Assembly (NCBI GenBank): GCA_027056525.1
Contig: JALUKO010000172.1
Coordinates: 1 to 10,425 of the forward strand
Length of the DNA: 10,425 nucleotides
Direction of reading: 5' to 3'
Source: Helicobacteraceae bacterium
GTDB lineage: Bacteria; Campylobacterota; Campylobacteria; Campylobacterales; Sulfurimonadaceae
Of the stretch, positions 1 to 6,791 are shown piece after piece. The notes below the pieces were generated by a model, which saw only the letters and a list, made by a program, of their open reading frames with translations, had not been told where the DNA came from and did not search any database. Every line of letters begins with the position of its first letter. Within the stretch, counting starts at the first letter, position 1. A program made the translations under genes and the position numbers.

Positions 1-1118
1 ACTCACTTCACAAATTTGGAACGGCAACACATCCGGCTTTGGCCAAAGCCATAGATCAGGTATATACGGCTTTAAATGCTTCTGATAATGATGATATCGT
101 TTTTACATCATGTGCGACAGAGTCAAATAACTGGGTTTTAAAATCTGTTTTTAATGATCTTATTGTCAATGGAGATAAAAACCATATCGTAACAACAGAG
201 GTAGAGCACCCTTCTATCCTTTCTGCATGTAAGTTTTTGGAAGAGGAGGGTGTGAAAGTAACATACCTTCCTGTTAATGAGCAGGGTATCGTAGAAGCAC
301 ATACTGTGAAAAGTTTTATTACTGATAAAACAGCGCTTGTTTCTGTTATGTGGGCTTCCAATGAGACAGGTATGATTTTTCCTATTAAAGAGATTGGTGA
401 GATCTGTAAAGAAAAAGGTGTACTTTTTCACTCTGATGGTGTGCAGGCAGTTGGAAAGATCCCTGTAGATCTGCAAGATGTGCATGTTGATTTTGTTTCT
501 ATGTCCGCACACAAGTTTCATGGTCCAAAAGGGATAGGCGCTTTATATATTAAAGACTCTCAACCACTTACACCACTGCTTCATGGCGGTGAGCATATGG
601 GTGGACGCCGCTCAGGTACGCTCAATGTTCCTTATATTGTGGGTATGGGTAAGGCGATCGAGCTTGCTACTACAAATATCGAAGAAACAATGGCAAAAAT
701 CAGAGCAAAGCGTGATCGTTTGGAAGATGAACTTCTCAAACTTAGTGATACTTTTGTCGTTGGCGAAAGAGAAAACCGTACACCAAATACTATCCTTATC
801 TCTATTCGCGGAGTGGAAGGTGAAGGTATGTTATGGGATCTTAACAACGGTGAGATCGGTGCTTCGACAGGTTCGGCATGTGCAAGTGAAGACTTGGAAG
901 CAAATACGGTTATGCTTGCAATAGGAGCTGATAATGAGCTTGCTCATACGGGTATCCGTTTAAGCCTTTCACGCTTTACGACTGATGCAGAGATCGATTA
1001 TACTATTGCACATTTTAAAAGTGCGGTTGAGAGACTTCGTGCAATTTCAAGTTCCTTTGCAAAACAGGCTCCAACACCGGGTGGAGAGGTTCAAGAGTGT
1101 GAACTGCACCACCACTAA
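1..1118 (+). CDS. nifS: Cysteine desulfurase NifS (5' end outside window)
   Basis: PLP-dependent cysteine desulfurase. It takes sulfur from L-cysteine and passes it as persulfide to the NifU scaffold for Fe-S cluster assembly in the cytoplasm. The frame is open to the left edge (first full codon at base 3, giving SLHKFGTATHPALAK), so the TTG at 39 is not the start; about 371 residues are visible. Counting from base 3, the PLP lysine is K171 in SAHKFHGPKG, the stacking histidine is in EVEHPS (about 69), and the cofactor aspartate is in HSDGVQAVGK (about 145). The catalytic cysteine is C293 in STGSACAS. The short active-site loop and the directly downstream nifU mark a class I NifS/IscS-type enzyme. 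Campylobacterota are known to use NifS/NifU as their housekeeping system. The protein ends in CELHHH, an odd natural histidine tail. No nitrogenase gene is visible. Confidence 0.95.
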   Translation, partial: SLHKFGTATHPALAKAIDQVYTALNASDNDDIVFTSCATESNNWVLKSVFNDLIVNGDKNHIVTTEVEHPSILSACKFLEEEGVKVTYLPVNEQGIVEAHTVKSFITDKTALVSVMWASNETGMIFPIKEIGEICKEKGVLFHSDGVQAVGKIPVDLQDVHVDFVSMSAHKFHGPKGIGALYIKDSQPLTPLLHGGEHMGGRRSGTLNVPYIVGMGKAIELATTNIEETMAKIRAKRDRLEDELLKLSDTFVVGERENRTPNTILISIRGVEGEGMLWDLNNGEIGASTGSACASEDLEANTVMLAIGADNELAHTGIRLSLSRFTTDAEIDYTIAHFKSAVERLRAISSSFAKQAPTPGGEVQECELHHH

Positions 1119-1154
1119 TTAGAAAAATTATGAAATACAATTAAGGAATATACT

Positions 1155-2129
1155 ATGGCAAAAGATGATTTATTAGGCGCCTCTTTATGGGATGCGTACT
1201 CTAACAAAGTAACAACACTGATGAACAACCCTAAGCATCAGGGTGAGATTTTTCAAAGTGAAGCTGAGAAGCGTGGGCACAAACTGATCGTTGCGGATTT
1301 TGGTGCCGAGAGTTGTGGAGATGCGGTGCGTTTGTACTGGGAGATCGATCCTGAGACAGATATAATCGTAGATTCAAAATTTAAAAGTTTTGGTTGTGGT
1401 ACGGCGATCGCATCGAGTGATGTTATGACGGAACTTTGTATAGGCAAAACAGTACAAGAAGCGGTAAAAATTACCAACATCGATGTGGAGTTTGCTTTGC
1501 GTGATGATCCGGATACTCCGGCAGTTCCACCACAAAAGATGCACTGTTCCGTTATGGCGTATGATGTTATTAAAAAAGCAGCAGGTCTTTACCTCGGTGT
1601 TGAATCTGAGAGTTTTGAAGATGAGATCATTGTGTGTGAATGTGCACGTGTAAGTTTAAAAACACTTCAAGAGGTGATCAAGCTGAATGATCTCAAAACC
1701 ATCGAAGAGATCACGGACTACACAAAAGCGGGTGGCTTTTGTAAGTCTTGTATTAAACCGGGTGGACATGAAGCTCGTGAATACTACCTTGTAGATATCC
1801 TGGCAGACACACGCCGTGAGATGGATGAAGAAAAAATGAAAGCTGCCGCAGATGCCGGTAATGCAGGTGATTTTGAAAACATGACACTTGTACAGCAGAT
1901 CAAGGCGGTTGATGCAGTGATCGATGAGAATGTACGCCAGTTCCTTGTGATGGATGGTGGAGATATGGAAGTGATCGACATCAAGAAAAGTGATGATTAT
2001 ATTGACATCTATATCCGCTACTTGGGTGCGTGTAACGGTTGTGCCTCTTCAGCAACGGGAACACTGTATGCGATTGAGTCAACACTCAAAGAGAAACTCT
2101 CTTCTAAGATAAGAGTACTTCCAATATAA
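1155..2129 (+). CDS. nifU: Fe-S cluster scaffold NifU, full three-domain form
   Basis: Scaffold on which NifS-derived sulfur and iron are built into clusters for transfer to target proteins. It has 324 residues and three domains. The N-terminal IscU-like domain (about 10-150) carries the ligand cysteines C54 (ESCGDAV), C81 (SFGCGTA) and C131 (KMHCSVM). The central BFD-like [2Fe-2S] domain (about 158-205) has CEC at 161-163 and CKSC at 196-199. The C-terminal Nfu domain (about 245-324) has CNGC at 293-296. All expected cysteines are present, so it looks fully functional, and the length is normal for modular NifU. An AAGGA at 1144-1148 sits 6 bases before the ATG. The gene lies 36 bp after nifS with no terminator between, so the two are probably co-transcribed. 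A hairpin follows the stop. Confidence 0.96.
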   Translation: MAKDDLLGASLWDAYSNKVTTLMNNPKHQGEIFQSEAEKRGHKLIVADFGAESCGDAVRLYWEIDPETDIIVDSKFKSFGCGTAIASSDVMTELCIGKTVQEAVKITNIDVEFALRDDPDTPAVPPQKMHCSVMAYDVIKKAAGLYLGVESESFEDEIIVCECARVSLKTLQEVIKLNDLKTIEEITDYTKAGGFCKSCIKPGGHEAREYYLVDILADTRREMDEEKMKAAADAGNAGDFENMTLVQQIKAVDAVIDENVRQFLVMDGGDMEVIDIKKSDDYIDIYIRYLGACNGCASSATGTLYAIESTLKEKLSSKIRVLPI

Positions 2130-2131
2130 AC

Positions 2132-2160
2132 TACAAAGAGTCTTCTCCTTGCTCTTTGTA
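2132..2160 (+). terminator. Hairpin after nifU
   Basis: A perfect 9-bp stem, TACAAAGAG (2132-2140) against CTCTTTGTA (2152-2160), encloses an 11-base loop. It begins 3 bases after the nifU stop. Only a broken T-rich stretch (TATGTATAAGTTTT) follows, so it is an imperfect intrinsic terminator. It lies between convergent genes and may also serve the minus-strand gene ending at 2173, although the minus side has no T run. Confidence 0.6.
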
Positions 2161-2172
2161 TATGTATAAGTT

Positions 2173-2412
2173 TTAGTGCTTTGGCTCTTTGATATATTTG
2201 AACCTGACAAAGCACATCCATTCGCGTGCATCTGATCTTTCACAGTTACAACCGACATTCATATCTTGAACATTGTAGTTCTCTCTCGCTATTTGTTTTG
2301 CCATCAGGCATGCTTCTCTTTTATGCTGGGCACTTGCACGCTCAAGCCCATCAACTAAAGTGGACTGGGCAAATAAAATTGTTGTTATCATAAGGAATAT
2401 CACTGTTTTCAT
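2173..2412 (-). CDS. Small exported four-cysteine protein, unknown function
   Basis: A 79-residue protein of no recognised family. The N-terminus (MKTVIFLMITTILFAQS) is a short, strongly hydrophobic signal peptide, with likely cleavage after about residue 14-17. No lipobox cysteine is present. The mature part of about 60 residues is charged and has four cysteines, C35, C55, C57 and C67, including a CNC pair followed by ERSDAREWMCFVRF. This suggests a small periplasmic domain held by disulfides or binding a metal; that is inference. Codon use and the signal peptide make it credible as a gene despite the size. No ribosome binding site precedes the ATG. A TAAAAT lies 6 bases upstream, so the mRNA may be leaderless. 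It diverges from the CitE-like gene across 37 bp. Confidence 0.72.
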   Translation of the reverse strand: MKTVIFLMITTILFAQSTLVDGLERASAQHKREACLMAKQIARENYNVQDMNVGCNCERSDAREWMCFVRFKYIKEPKH

Positions 2413-2418
2413 AGAGAG

Positions 2419-2424
2419 ATTTTA
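2419..2424 (-). promoter_or_regulatory. Possible -10 box for the small exported protein
   Basis: On the minus strand TAAAAT lies 6 bases before the ATG at 2412, with a TG just upstream. If used, transcription would start at or very near the ATG. It is weaker than the two TGnTATAAT-like boxes elsewhere in the window and could be chance in AT-rich DNA. Confidence 0.35.
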
Positions 2425-2433
2425 CATAAGAGT

Positions 2434-2442
2434 TGCTATACT
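2434..2442 (+). promoter_or_regulatory. Extended -10 box directly before the CitE-like gene
   Basis: TGCTATACT matches the extended -10 pattern (TGnTATAAT) typical of housekeeping promoters in Campylobacterota, where -35 boxes are poorly conserved. Only 7 bases (CCTGCTT) separate it from the ATG at 2450, and these contain no purine-rich ribosome binding site. The predicted transcript starts at or one base before the ATG, so it would be leaderless. The same TTGCTATACT string recurs at 9563-9572. Confidence 0.6.
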
Positions 2443-2449
2443 CCTGCTT

Positions 2450-3325
2450 ATGAAAAAGATTGAGTATATAGAACTTGGGGCTACTTTATTTGTTCCTGCC
2501 ACACATAAAAACCTGAGTGAAATTATTTGTGCGCAGAAGTATCCACAGCTTAGAAGTGTGGTTATCGACACAGAAGACGGGATAAACAAAGAAGCGCTTG
2601 AGGATGCTTTAGTGCAGATACAAAAAGTTTTGTATAGTTTGAATCGCTCTGAGCTTTTTGTTTTTATCCGTCCGCGTAATCCGCAAGTTTTAAAACAGCT
2701 GCTTGATTATGAGGGTATTGAGAAGATTGAAGGTTTTGTCCTTCCAAAATTCTCCCTTGAGAATGGGTTTGAGTATGTACAACTTCTCAAAGAGAGACCT
2801 TTTTATATGATGCCAAGTATTGAGGGGAGGGAGCTTTTTGAGCATGACAAACTTCTGAAGCTTAGAGAGCTTCTGCTGCAACATAAAAGTAAAATTTTGC
2901 TCATACGTTTTGGTTTGGAAGATATGTTGGGGGTGCTTGGCATGAGGCGAAAATGCGAAGATAGTATTTTTGATATTGCTGTAACTTCCAGCATTGTGGG
3001 AAATTTTATCGCGATATTTAAGAGCGTGGGTTTTGCTGTAAGTGGTGGTGTGTATCCCTGTTTCCAAGAAAAGGAGGGTTTCATAAAAGATCTCAAGCGA
3101 GACCTGTACGAGGGGCTCTTTAGTAAAACCATTATCCATCCTGATCAGATTGAACCGGCACATCAGGTGTACAAAGTCACGCAAGAAGAACTCCAAGAAG
3201 CTTTAGAGATCGCGCAAAGTTCAGAAGCTGTCTTTGCACAAAATAGTAAAATGGCTGAGAGCTCTACAATGTTACCGTGGGCTACAACTATCATCAAAAG
3301 AGCCGCTGTTTACGGGGTAAATTAA
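2450..3325 (+). CDS. HpcH/HpaI aldolase / citrate lyase (CitE-like) family protein, C-C bond lyase type
   Basis: A 291-residue TIM-barrel protein of the CitE/HpcH-HpaI superfamily, which cleaves or forms C-C bonds in CoA-linked or free 2-oxo/hydroxy acids using Mg2+. Motifs in barrel order are ATLFVPATHK (11-20), VIDTEDGI (38-45), FIRPRNP (72-78), FVLPK (96-100), MPSIEG (121-126), RFGLEDM (153-159, acidic metal-binding region) and SKTIIHPDQIE (225-235). The overall pattern most resembles the C-C_Bond_Lyase branch known from tellurium-resistance (ter) stress clusters; this is from recall of the family, and no ter genes are near. The substrate is unknown. The ATG at 2450 is preferred over in-frame upstream codons, which would run through the promoter and the divergent gene. 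The next gene starts 52 bp downstream, after a palindrome that may be its own operator. Confidence 0.82.
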   Translation: MKKIEYIELGATLFVPATHKNLSEIICAQKYPQLRSVVIDTEDGINKEALEDALVQIQKVLYSLNRSELFVFIRPRNPQVLKQLLDYEGIEKIEGFVLPKFSLENGFEYVQLLKERPFYMMPSIEGRELFEHDKLLKLRELLLQHKSKILLIRFGLEDMLGVLGMRRKCEDSIFDIAVTSSIVGNFIAIFKSVGFAVSGGVYPCFQEKEGFIKDLKRDLYEGLFSKTIIHPDQIEPAHQVYKVTQEELQEALEIAQSSEAVFAQNSKMAESSTMLPWATTIIKRAAVYGVN

Positions 3326-3357
3326 GTAAATATGTGATATATCATATAAGTAAATAT
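3323..3357 (+). promoter_or_regulatory. Direct repeats flanking a palindrome before the EAL-HDOD gene
   Basis: The 11-base repeat TAAGTAAATAT occurs at 3323-3333, overlapping the lyase stop codon, and again at 3347-3357, exactly 24 bp on. Between them lies a perfect 10-bp palindrome, TGATATATCA (3335-3344), extendable with one mismatched pair to 3331-3348. TATAAG at 3346-3350 and nearby AT-rich DNA could form a -10. The layout suits a regulator site or promoter for the gene at 3378, but the base composition makes chance symmetry possible. Confidence 0.4.
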
Positions 3358-3377
3358 TTTATTATTGTGGAAATCAG

Positions 3378-4625
3378 ATGAAAAATGCTTATATTGGAAG
3401 ACAGCCGATCCTTGATGCAAATGGTAAACTTTTTGCCTACGAAGTCCTATACCGTGATTCAAAAGAGGGGGCTCATGTAACCAATGATCGATATGCAAGT
3501 GCAGCGGTTATTAACAATATTTTAAACAGGTTTGGCACAGAAGCTCTTCTTGGCGGACGTAGAGCATTTATAAAGATCGATGAGAAGTTTTTGCTGAATG
3601 ATTTGATCTTCTCCATACCCAATGAATTTTTTGTTTTTTCCCTTTTGGAGAGTGTTGAGATGAATGAAAGGGTTGTTGAAAGATTGCAACAACTCAAAGA
3701 AAGAGGTTTTATCCTTGCCATCAACGATACCGCCTTGGATGAGGCGATACTTCAAACATACAGTGAGGTCTTGAGGGAACTCTCTTATATTAAAATCAAT
3801 ACCAACACCTGCTTAAATGCCCAAGGTAAAGAGAGCATAAGAAAATTAAAATCCTTTGGTCTTGAGATTATCTGTACACAGATAGAAGATGATGAGCATT
3901 ATTCTCTGGCAAAAGATTTTGGCTGTTCTTTGTTTCAGGGCTATTTCTTTGCAAAACCAAAGATCATCCAAAATAAAAGATGTGACGCCAATCAGCTCAA
4001 TGTTATCAAGCTCTATAACCTGCTACTGCAAGATGCTGATATTGATGAGATTACGAGTGAGTTTGAGAAAAACCATGTGATCGCCTTTCAGCTTTTACAG
4101 TTTATAAACTCAGGTGCATTTCATTTTAAAAACAGGATCTCTTCCATCCACCATATCTTAACGCTCATGGGAAGGATCCCTTTGGCTCAATGGCTTATGC
4201 TGATGATCTATTCAAAATCAGTTTCACGGGATGAAGAGTATTCTCCTCTGCTACTTATGGCTATCAACCGTACACGCTTGATGCAAAATATGTTAAAGAT
4301 CATTCAACCCGATGCTCAGAGAAATGCACTCGGTGAAGCATATTTTGTGGGGATACTCTCTTTGATGGATACGGTCTTCTCAGTTGAACTGAAGCATATT
4401 TTAGAGCATATGTGCATCTCAGAAGCGGTCTCCAATGCTCTTTTAAAAGAGGAAGGTATATTGGGGGAGTTGTATATCCTGGTGCGTGATATTGAAGATT
4501 TTAACACGCAAGCCATTGAAGATTTTGCCCTTAAACATAAAGTAGAACTTGAGAAGATCAATAGCGCAGTTATGGAGAGTATAGAGCATGTAAATGATTT
4601 TGAGCAATCATACCATGCGAGCTAG
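3378..4625 (+). CDS. EAL-HDOD signalling protein with degenerate EAL domain
   Basis: A 415-residue cytoplasmic protein of the YuxH/CdgJ-like family (EAL plus HDOD). The N-terminal EAL-like domain (about 1-195) opens with IGRQPILDANGKLFAYEVLYR, in which EVL (22-24) replaces EAL. The metal-binding DDFG loop is changed to NDTAL (116-120). Parts that persist are YIKI (137-140, usually LKID) and the end motif FQGYFFAKP (186-194). With key metal ligands missing it should not hydrolyse c-di-GMP, though binding remains possible. The C-terminal HDOD domain (about 200-400, all helical) is an HD-superfamily fold without catalytic HD residues, usually a protein-interaction module in motility, adhesion or stress control. 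The ATG follows GTGGAAA at 3367-3373. It overlaps or abuts the downstream methyltransferase gene, suggesting translational coupling. Confidence 0.88.
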   Translation: MKNAYIGRQPILDANGKLFAYEVLYRDSKEGAHVTNDRYASAAVINNILNRFGTEALLGGRRAFIKIDEKFLLNDLIFSIPNEFFVFSLLESVEMNERVVERLQQLKERGFILAINDTALDEAILQTYSEVLRELSYIKINTNTCLNAQGKESIRKLKSFGLEIICTQIEDDEHYSLAKDFGCSLFQGYFFAKPKIIQNKRCDANQLNVIKLYNLLLQDADIDEITSEFEKNHVIAFQLLQFINSGAFHFKNRISSIHHILTLMGRIPLAQWLMLMIYSKSVSRDEEYSPLLLMAINRTRLMQNMLKIIQPDAQRNALGEAYFVGILSLMDTVFSVELKHILEHMCISEAVSNALLKEEGILGELYILVRDIEDFNTQAIEDFALKHKVELEKINSAVMESIEHVNDFEQSYHAS

Positions 4626-5403
4626 AATGCAGCTCAAAGAGGTGCAAAGCTTTGATAGTGAGGAACTTTCAATATACAAAAGTTTACGGGAGAGTGCTTT
4701 TGGTGATGACAACAGTTTTATCGCGGATTCTCCCAAGGTTGTGAACAAACTCTTAGAAGGCGATCTTGAGGTTAAAAGTATTTTGGCAACTTCTGAGTAC
4801 TACGAAAAGTTTTACGAACTTCTTTTACACAAAGATATACCGACACTTTATGTTGCTACAAAAGAGATGATGCAAAGTATAGTGGGGCATACAGTACATC
4901 ACAATGTTATGATGCATGCCATTCGTCCACAACACAACACTCTCGAAGATCTTGGTGAGCATATCATTATGCTTGATGAGATCACTTCGACACAAAATAT
5001 AGGCTCAATCGCCAGAAGTGCAGCGGCTCTTGGGGTGGACTCCTACCTGCTTCCAAAACAGGGTCCCCACCCTTATGCAAGAAGAGCCATACGTGTCTCT
5101 ATGGGTTACACAGGAAAGCTCAAAATCCATACATATGATGATATTATCAGCGTGATAAAAACACTTCAAGGTTTTGGCTATCGTGTTTTTGCAGCAGAGC
5201 TTAGTGAAGATGCGACTATGCTATGTGAAGTAAAAGTACCTCAAAAATGGGTGTTGCTTATGGGGCATGAGGGCAAAGGTATCTCACAAGAGGTACTTGA
5301 AGTATGTGATGAGGTTGTGAGCATAGAGATGCAAGAGGGTGTAAAAAGTTTCAATGTCGCAGTTGCGGCATCTATTATGATGTATCAGTTTAAAAACAGG
5401 TAG
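4594..5403 (+). CDS. SpoU/TrmH-family RNA 2'-O-ribose methyltransferase
   Basis: A knotted (SPOUT-class) SAM-dependent methyltransferase that adds a 2'-O-methyl group to rRNA or tRNA; the exact target cannot be told from sequence. It has 269 residues from the longest start. The N-terminal region (about 12-105) looks like the RNA-binding substrate domain. The catalytic domain (about 122-266) has motif 1 TSTQNIGSIARSA (131-143, catalytic N135 and R141), motif 2 LLMGHEGKGIS (221-231, E226) and motif 3 EGVKSFNVAVAASI (248-261). The start is uncertain: ATG 4594 overlaps the upstream gene by 32 bases, ATG 4615 by 11, and ATG 4627 begins one base after its stop. All have weak ribosome sites. MQLKEVQSF at 4627 would be a natural N-terminus. 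Tight packing suggests coupling to the EAL-HDOD gene. Confidence 0.9.
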   Translation: MILSNHTMRARMQLKEVQSFDSEELSIYKSLRESAFGDDNSFIADSPKVVNKLLEGDLEVKSILATSEYYEKFYELLLHKDIPTLYVATKEMMQSIVGHTVHHNVMMHAIRPQHNTLEDLGEHIIMLDEITSTQNIGSIARSAAALGVDSYLLPKQGPHPYARRAIRVSMGYTGKLKIHTYDDIISVIKTLQGFGYRVFAAELSEDATMLCEVKVPQKWVLLMGHEGKGISQEVLEVCDEVVSIEMQEGVKSFNVAVAASIMMYQFKNR

Positions 5404-5559
5404 GCTAATTTTCTCTCGTTTGTCAGTAAAACATGGAAGCGAGCAATAATCAAGAAAATACATTGATAATAATATCAATTCATAGTATAATAAATAAAAA
5501 GTATTGATTAAAAAATATATAAAAAGTATAATCAATATATTTTATTGACAGGAGAGCTT
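5404..5559 (+). promoter_or_regulatory. AT-rich leader of the ATPase gene with repeated ATTGAT half-sites
   Basis: This 156-bp spacer becomes extremely AT-rich from about 5455. It holds an inverted repeat ATTGATA/TATCAAT (5462-5468 and 5473-5479, 4-base spacer). A second pair, ATTGATTA (5503-5510) and TAATCAAT (5529-5536), is also an exact inverted repeat. A partial ATTGA lies at 5544-5548. Two TATAAT boxes lie at 5486-5491 and 5527-5532, the second overlapping the right-hand half-site. The arrangement suggests operator sites of a regulator acting on the promoter of the ATPase gene. No regulator gene is adjacent. Confidence 0.5.
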
Positions 5560-6675
5560 ATGTTGTTTCCCTATGGTAAAGTAGTCATAAATGAGGCTTT
5601 TTATGACCGACACGAAATCAGAACTTCCATTTATAAACTTTTAAAAGCTTCGCAGTCGTTTATGCTCAAAGCACCACGGCGCTATGGAAAAACTTCCCTT
5701 ATAAAACAAACATTGCTTGATATTGACCAAGAACATTTCTATGTCGATTTTAGAAAGATACCAAGACTTGAAGTGTTTAACATGCAGTTGATGGAGTATA
5801 TCTATGCTCAGATGGGGTTGCAGGGTGCTATAAAACAGATACAAGAAAATATTATAACTTTTTTAAAAACACATCGCACTACTGTAAAGGTTGATGTCGC
5901 TTTGTTTGAGGCATCGGTTGAGCTTTTTGCATCGGATAAACATGAGGAGGATAAGCTTGTTGTGATTTTAGAGCTTTTAGGAAAGCTTTCAAAAGAGTTA
6001 GACCATCCTCTGTATATTGTTTTTGATGAGTTTCAAGATGCCGTGAATATGAGCAGCAAGATAGATATCTATGAAGTGATGCGAGCAGAGATACAGCACC
6101 ATGAAAATATCTGCTATATCTTTGCAGGTTCAAATATGACCATGATGACAACTATCTTTGAGACCAAGAGCGCACCGTTTTATAACTTTGCAAGAAAGCT
6201 TACATTGGCACCGTTTGAAAAAAGTGAACTTGGCAAAGAGATTATCAAGGCATTTCGAAGCAGGGGAGTCGTATTTGAAAATGATGTATTGTTAGATGCT
6301 CTTATCGATAGATGTGGAGGACATCCCGCAAACACTATGCTGGTTTTACAAATGGTAGAGTTTAAGATGCTCGATGAAGATATCAAAACAATCACACAGG
6401 CAATAATTGATGAGTGTTATCAAGCCGCACAGGAGGAGATGCATGATCTTGTGATGGAGTATCTCAAAGAGATGAGAACAAAAGAGCATCTGCATGATGT
6501 TATTTTTCGTATGGCCAATAATCAAAAGCAGGTTCTTGATCCTAGCTCACTGCAGCAAAAAAGAAAGTACTTGGTAGATATGGGACATCTGCGACATATC
6601 AGTAGAGGGGAGTATGAGATCATCGATAATTTTTTACGAGATGAGTTGATTGATGCGAGTTTTTTGGTGGTGTAA
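5560..6675 (+). CDS. P-loop ATPase of the archaeal-type (ATPase_2/MNS) family with C-terminal winged helix
   Basis: A 371-residue AAA+/STAND-related ATPase. Walker A is APRRYGKTSL (38-47) and Walker B is LYIVFDEFQDA (151-161), with the DEFQD form typical of archaeal-type ATPases. A sensor-1-like segment is YIFAGSNM (186-193), and CGGHP (252-256) is the usual sensor-2-region motif. The last 80 residues (about 290-371) look like a winged-helix DNA-binding or interaction domain. The C-terminal nuclease-like domain of some relatives is absent. Partner and function are unknown; the family includes DNA-linked and toxin-like proteins. ATG 5560 is chosen because AGGAGAG at 5550-5556 is an excellent ribosome site; a TTG at 5545 is not needed. 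The gene stands alone, with its own AT-rich promoter region and no coupled neighbour, which fits an accessory gene. Confidence 0.8.
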   Translation: MLFPYGKVVINEAFYDRHEIRTSIYKLLKASQSFMLKAPRRYGKTSLIKQTLLDIDQEHFYVDFRKIPRLEVFNMQLMEYIYAQMGLQGAIKQIQENIITFLKTHRTTVKVDVALFEASVELFASDKHEEDKLVVILELLGKLSKELDHPLYIVFDEFQDAVNMSSKIDIYEVMRAEIQHHENICYIFAGSNMTMMTTIFETKSAPFYNFARKLTLAPFEKSELGKEIIKAFRSRGVVFENDVLLDALIDRCGGHPANTMLVLQMVEFKMLDEDIKTITQAIIDECYQAAQEEMHDLVMEYLKEMRTKEHLHDVIFRMANNQKQVLDPSSLQQKRKYLVDMGHLRHISRGEYEIIDNFLRDELIDASFLVV

Positions 6676-6692
6676 ATTTTTAGTAATGTATA

Positions 6693-6720
6693 TAGACACT
6701 CCCAAGCAGAGCATGCGAGG
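6693..6720 (-). repeat. Imperfect palindrome, diverged copy of a GGGA-tailed repeat
   Basis: CTCCCAAGC (6699-6707) and GCATGCGAG (6711-6719) pair in 7 of 9 positions around an AGA loop. Read on the minus strand, the 3' arm and tail TGGGAGTGTCTA match 10 of 12 bases of TGGGAATGCCTA at 9959-9970, suggesting two degraded copies of one dispersed element. It lies between the ATPase and dbpA, where it could also act as a weak terminator, though the A/T context is poor. Confidence 0.45.
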
Positions 6721-6754
6721 AAAACTTTTATGATGTATCGGTGTAAAAACAGAG

Positions 6755-6760
6755 TATAAT
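6755..6760 (+). promoter_or_regulatory. -10 box for dbpA
   Basis: A perfect TATAAT with predicted transcription start near 6767, giving a leader of about 25 bases with AAAAAGG (6776-6782) ahead of the GTG start at 6792. No TGn extension and no clear -35 are seen. Confidence 0.6.
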
Positions 6761-6791
6761 TGCATATACAGATACAAAAAGGCTCAACAGA

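Noticed and set aside
39..41. TTG at 39 as the start of nifS
   Set aside because: The frame is open to the window edge, and the upstream residues SLHKFGTATHPA continue the conserved NifS N-terminal region.
138..521. Minus-strand open frame inside nifS
   Set aside because: Its translation has no recognisable domain and lies fully antisense to a conserved enzyme; a shadow of biased codon use.
2360..2449. N-terminal extension of the CitE-like protein
   Set aside because: It would cross the promoter region and overlap the divergent exported-protein gene. The extension is unlike the family, and MKKIEYIELG at 2450 fits a normal start.
2690..3196. 168-codon minus-strand open frame inside the CitE-like gene
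   Set aside because: Antisense to conserved lyase motifs, with no ribosome site and unnatural composition.
5415..5443. Possible terminator after the methyltransferase gene (CTCGTTT with AAGCGAG)
   Set aside because: Only 7 pairs including a wobble, a 15-base loop and no T run; not convincing.
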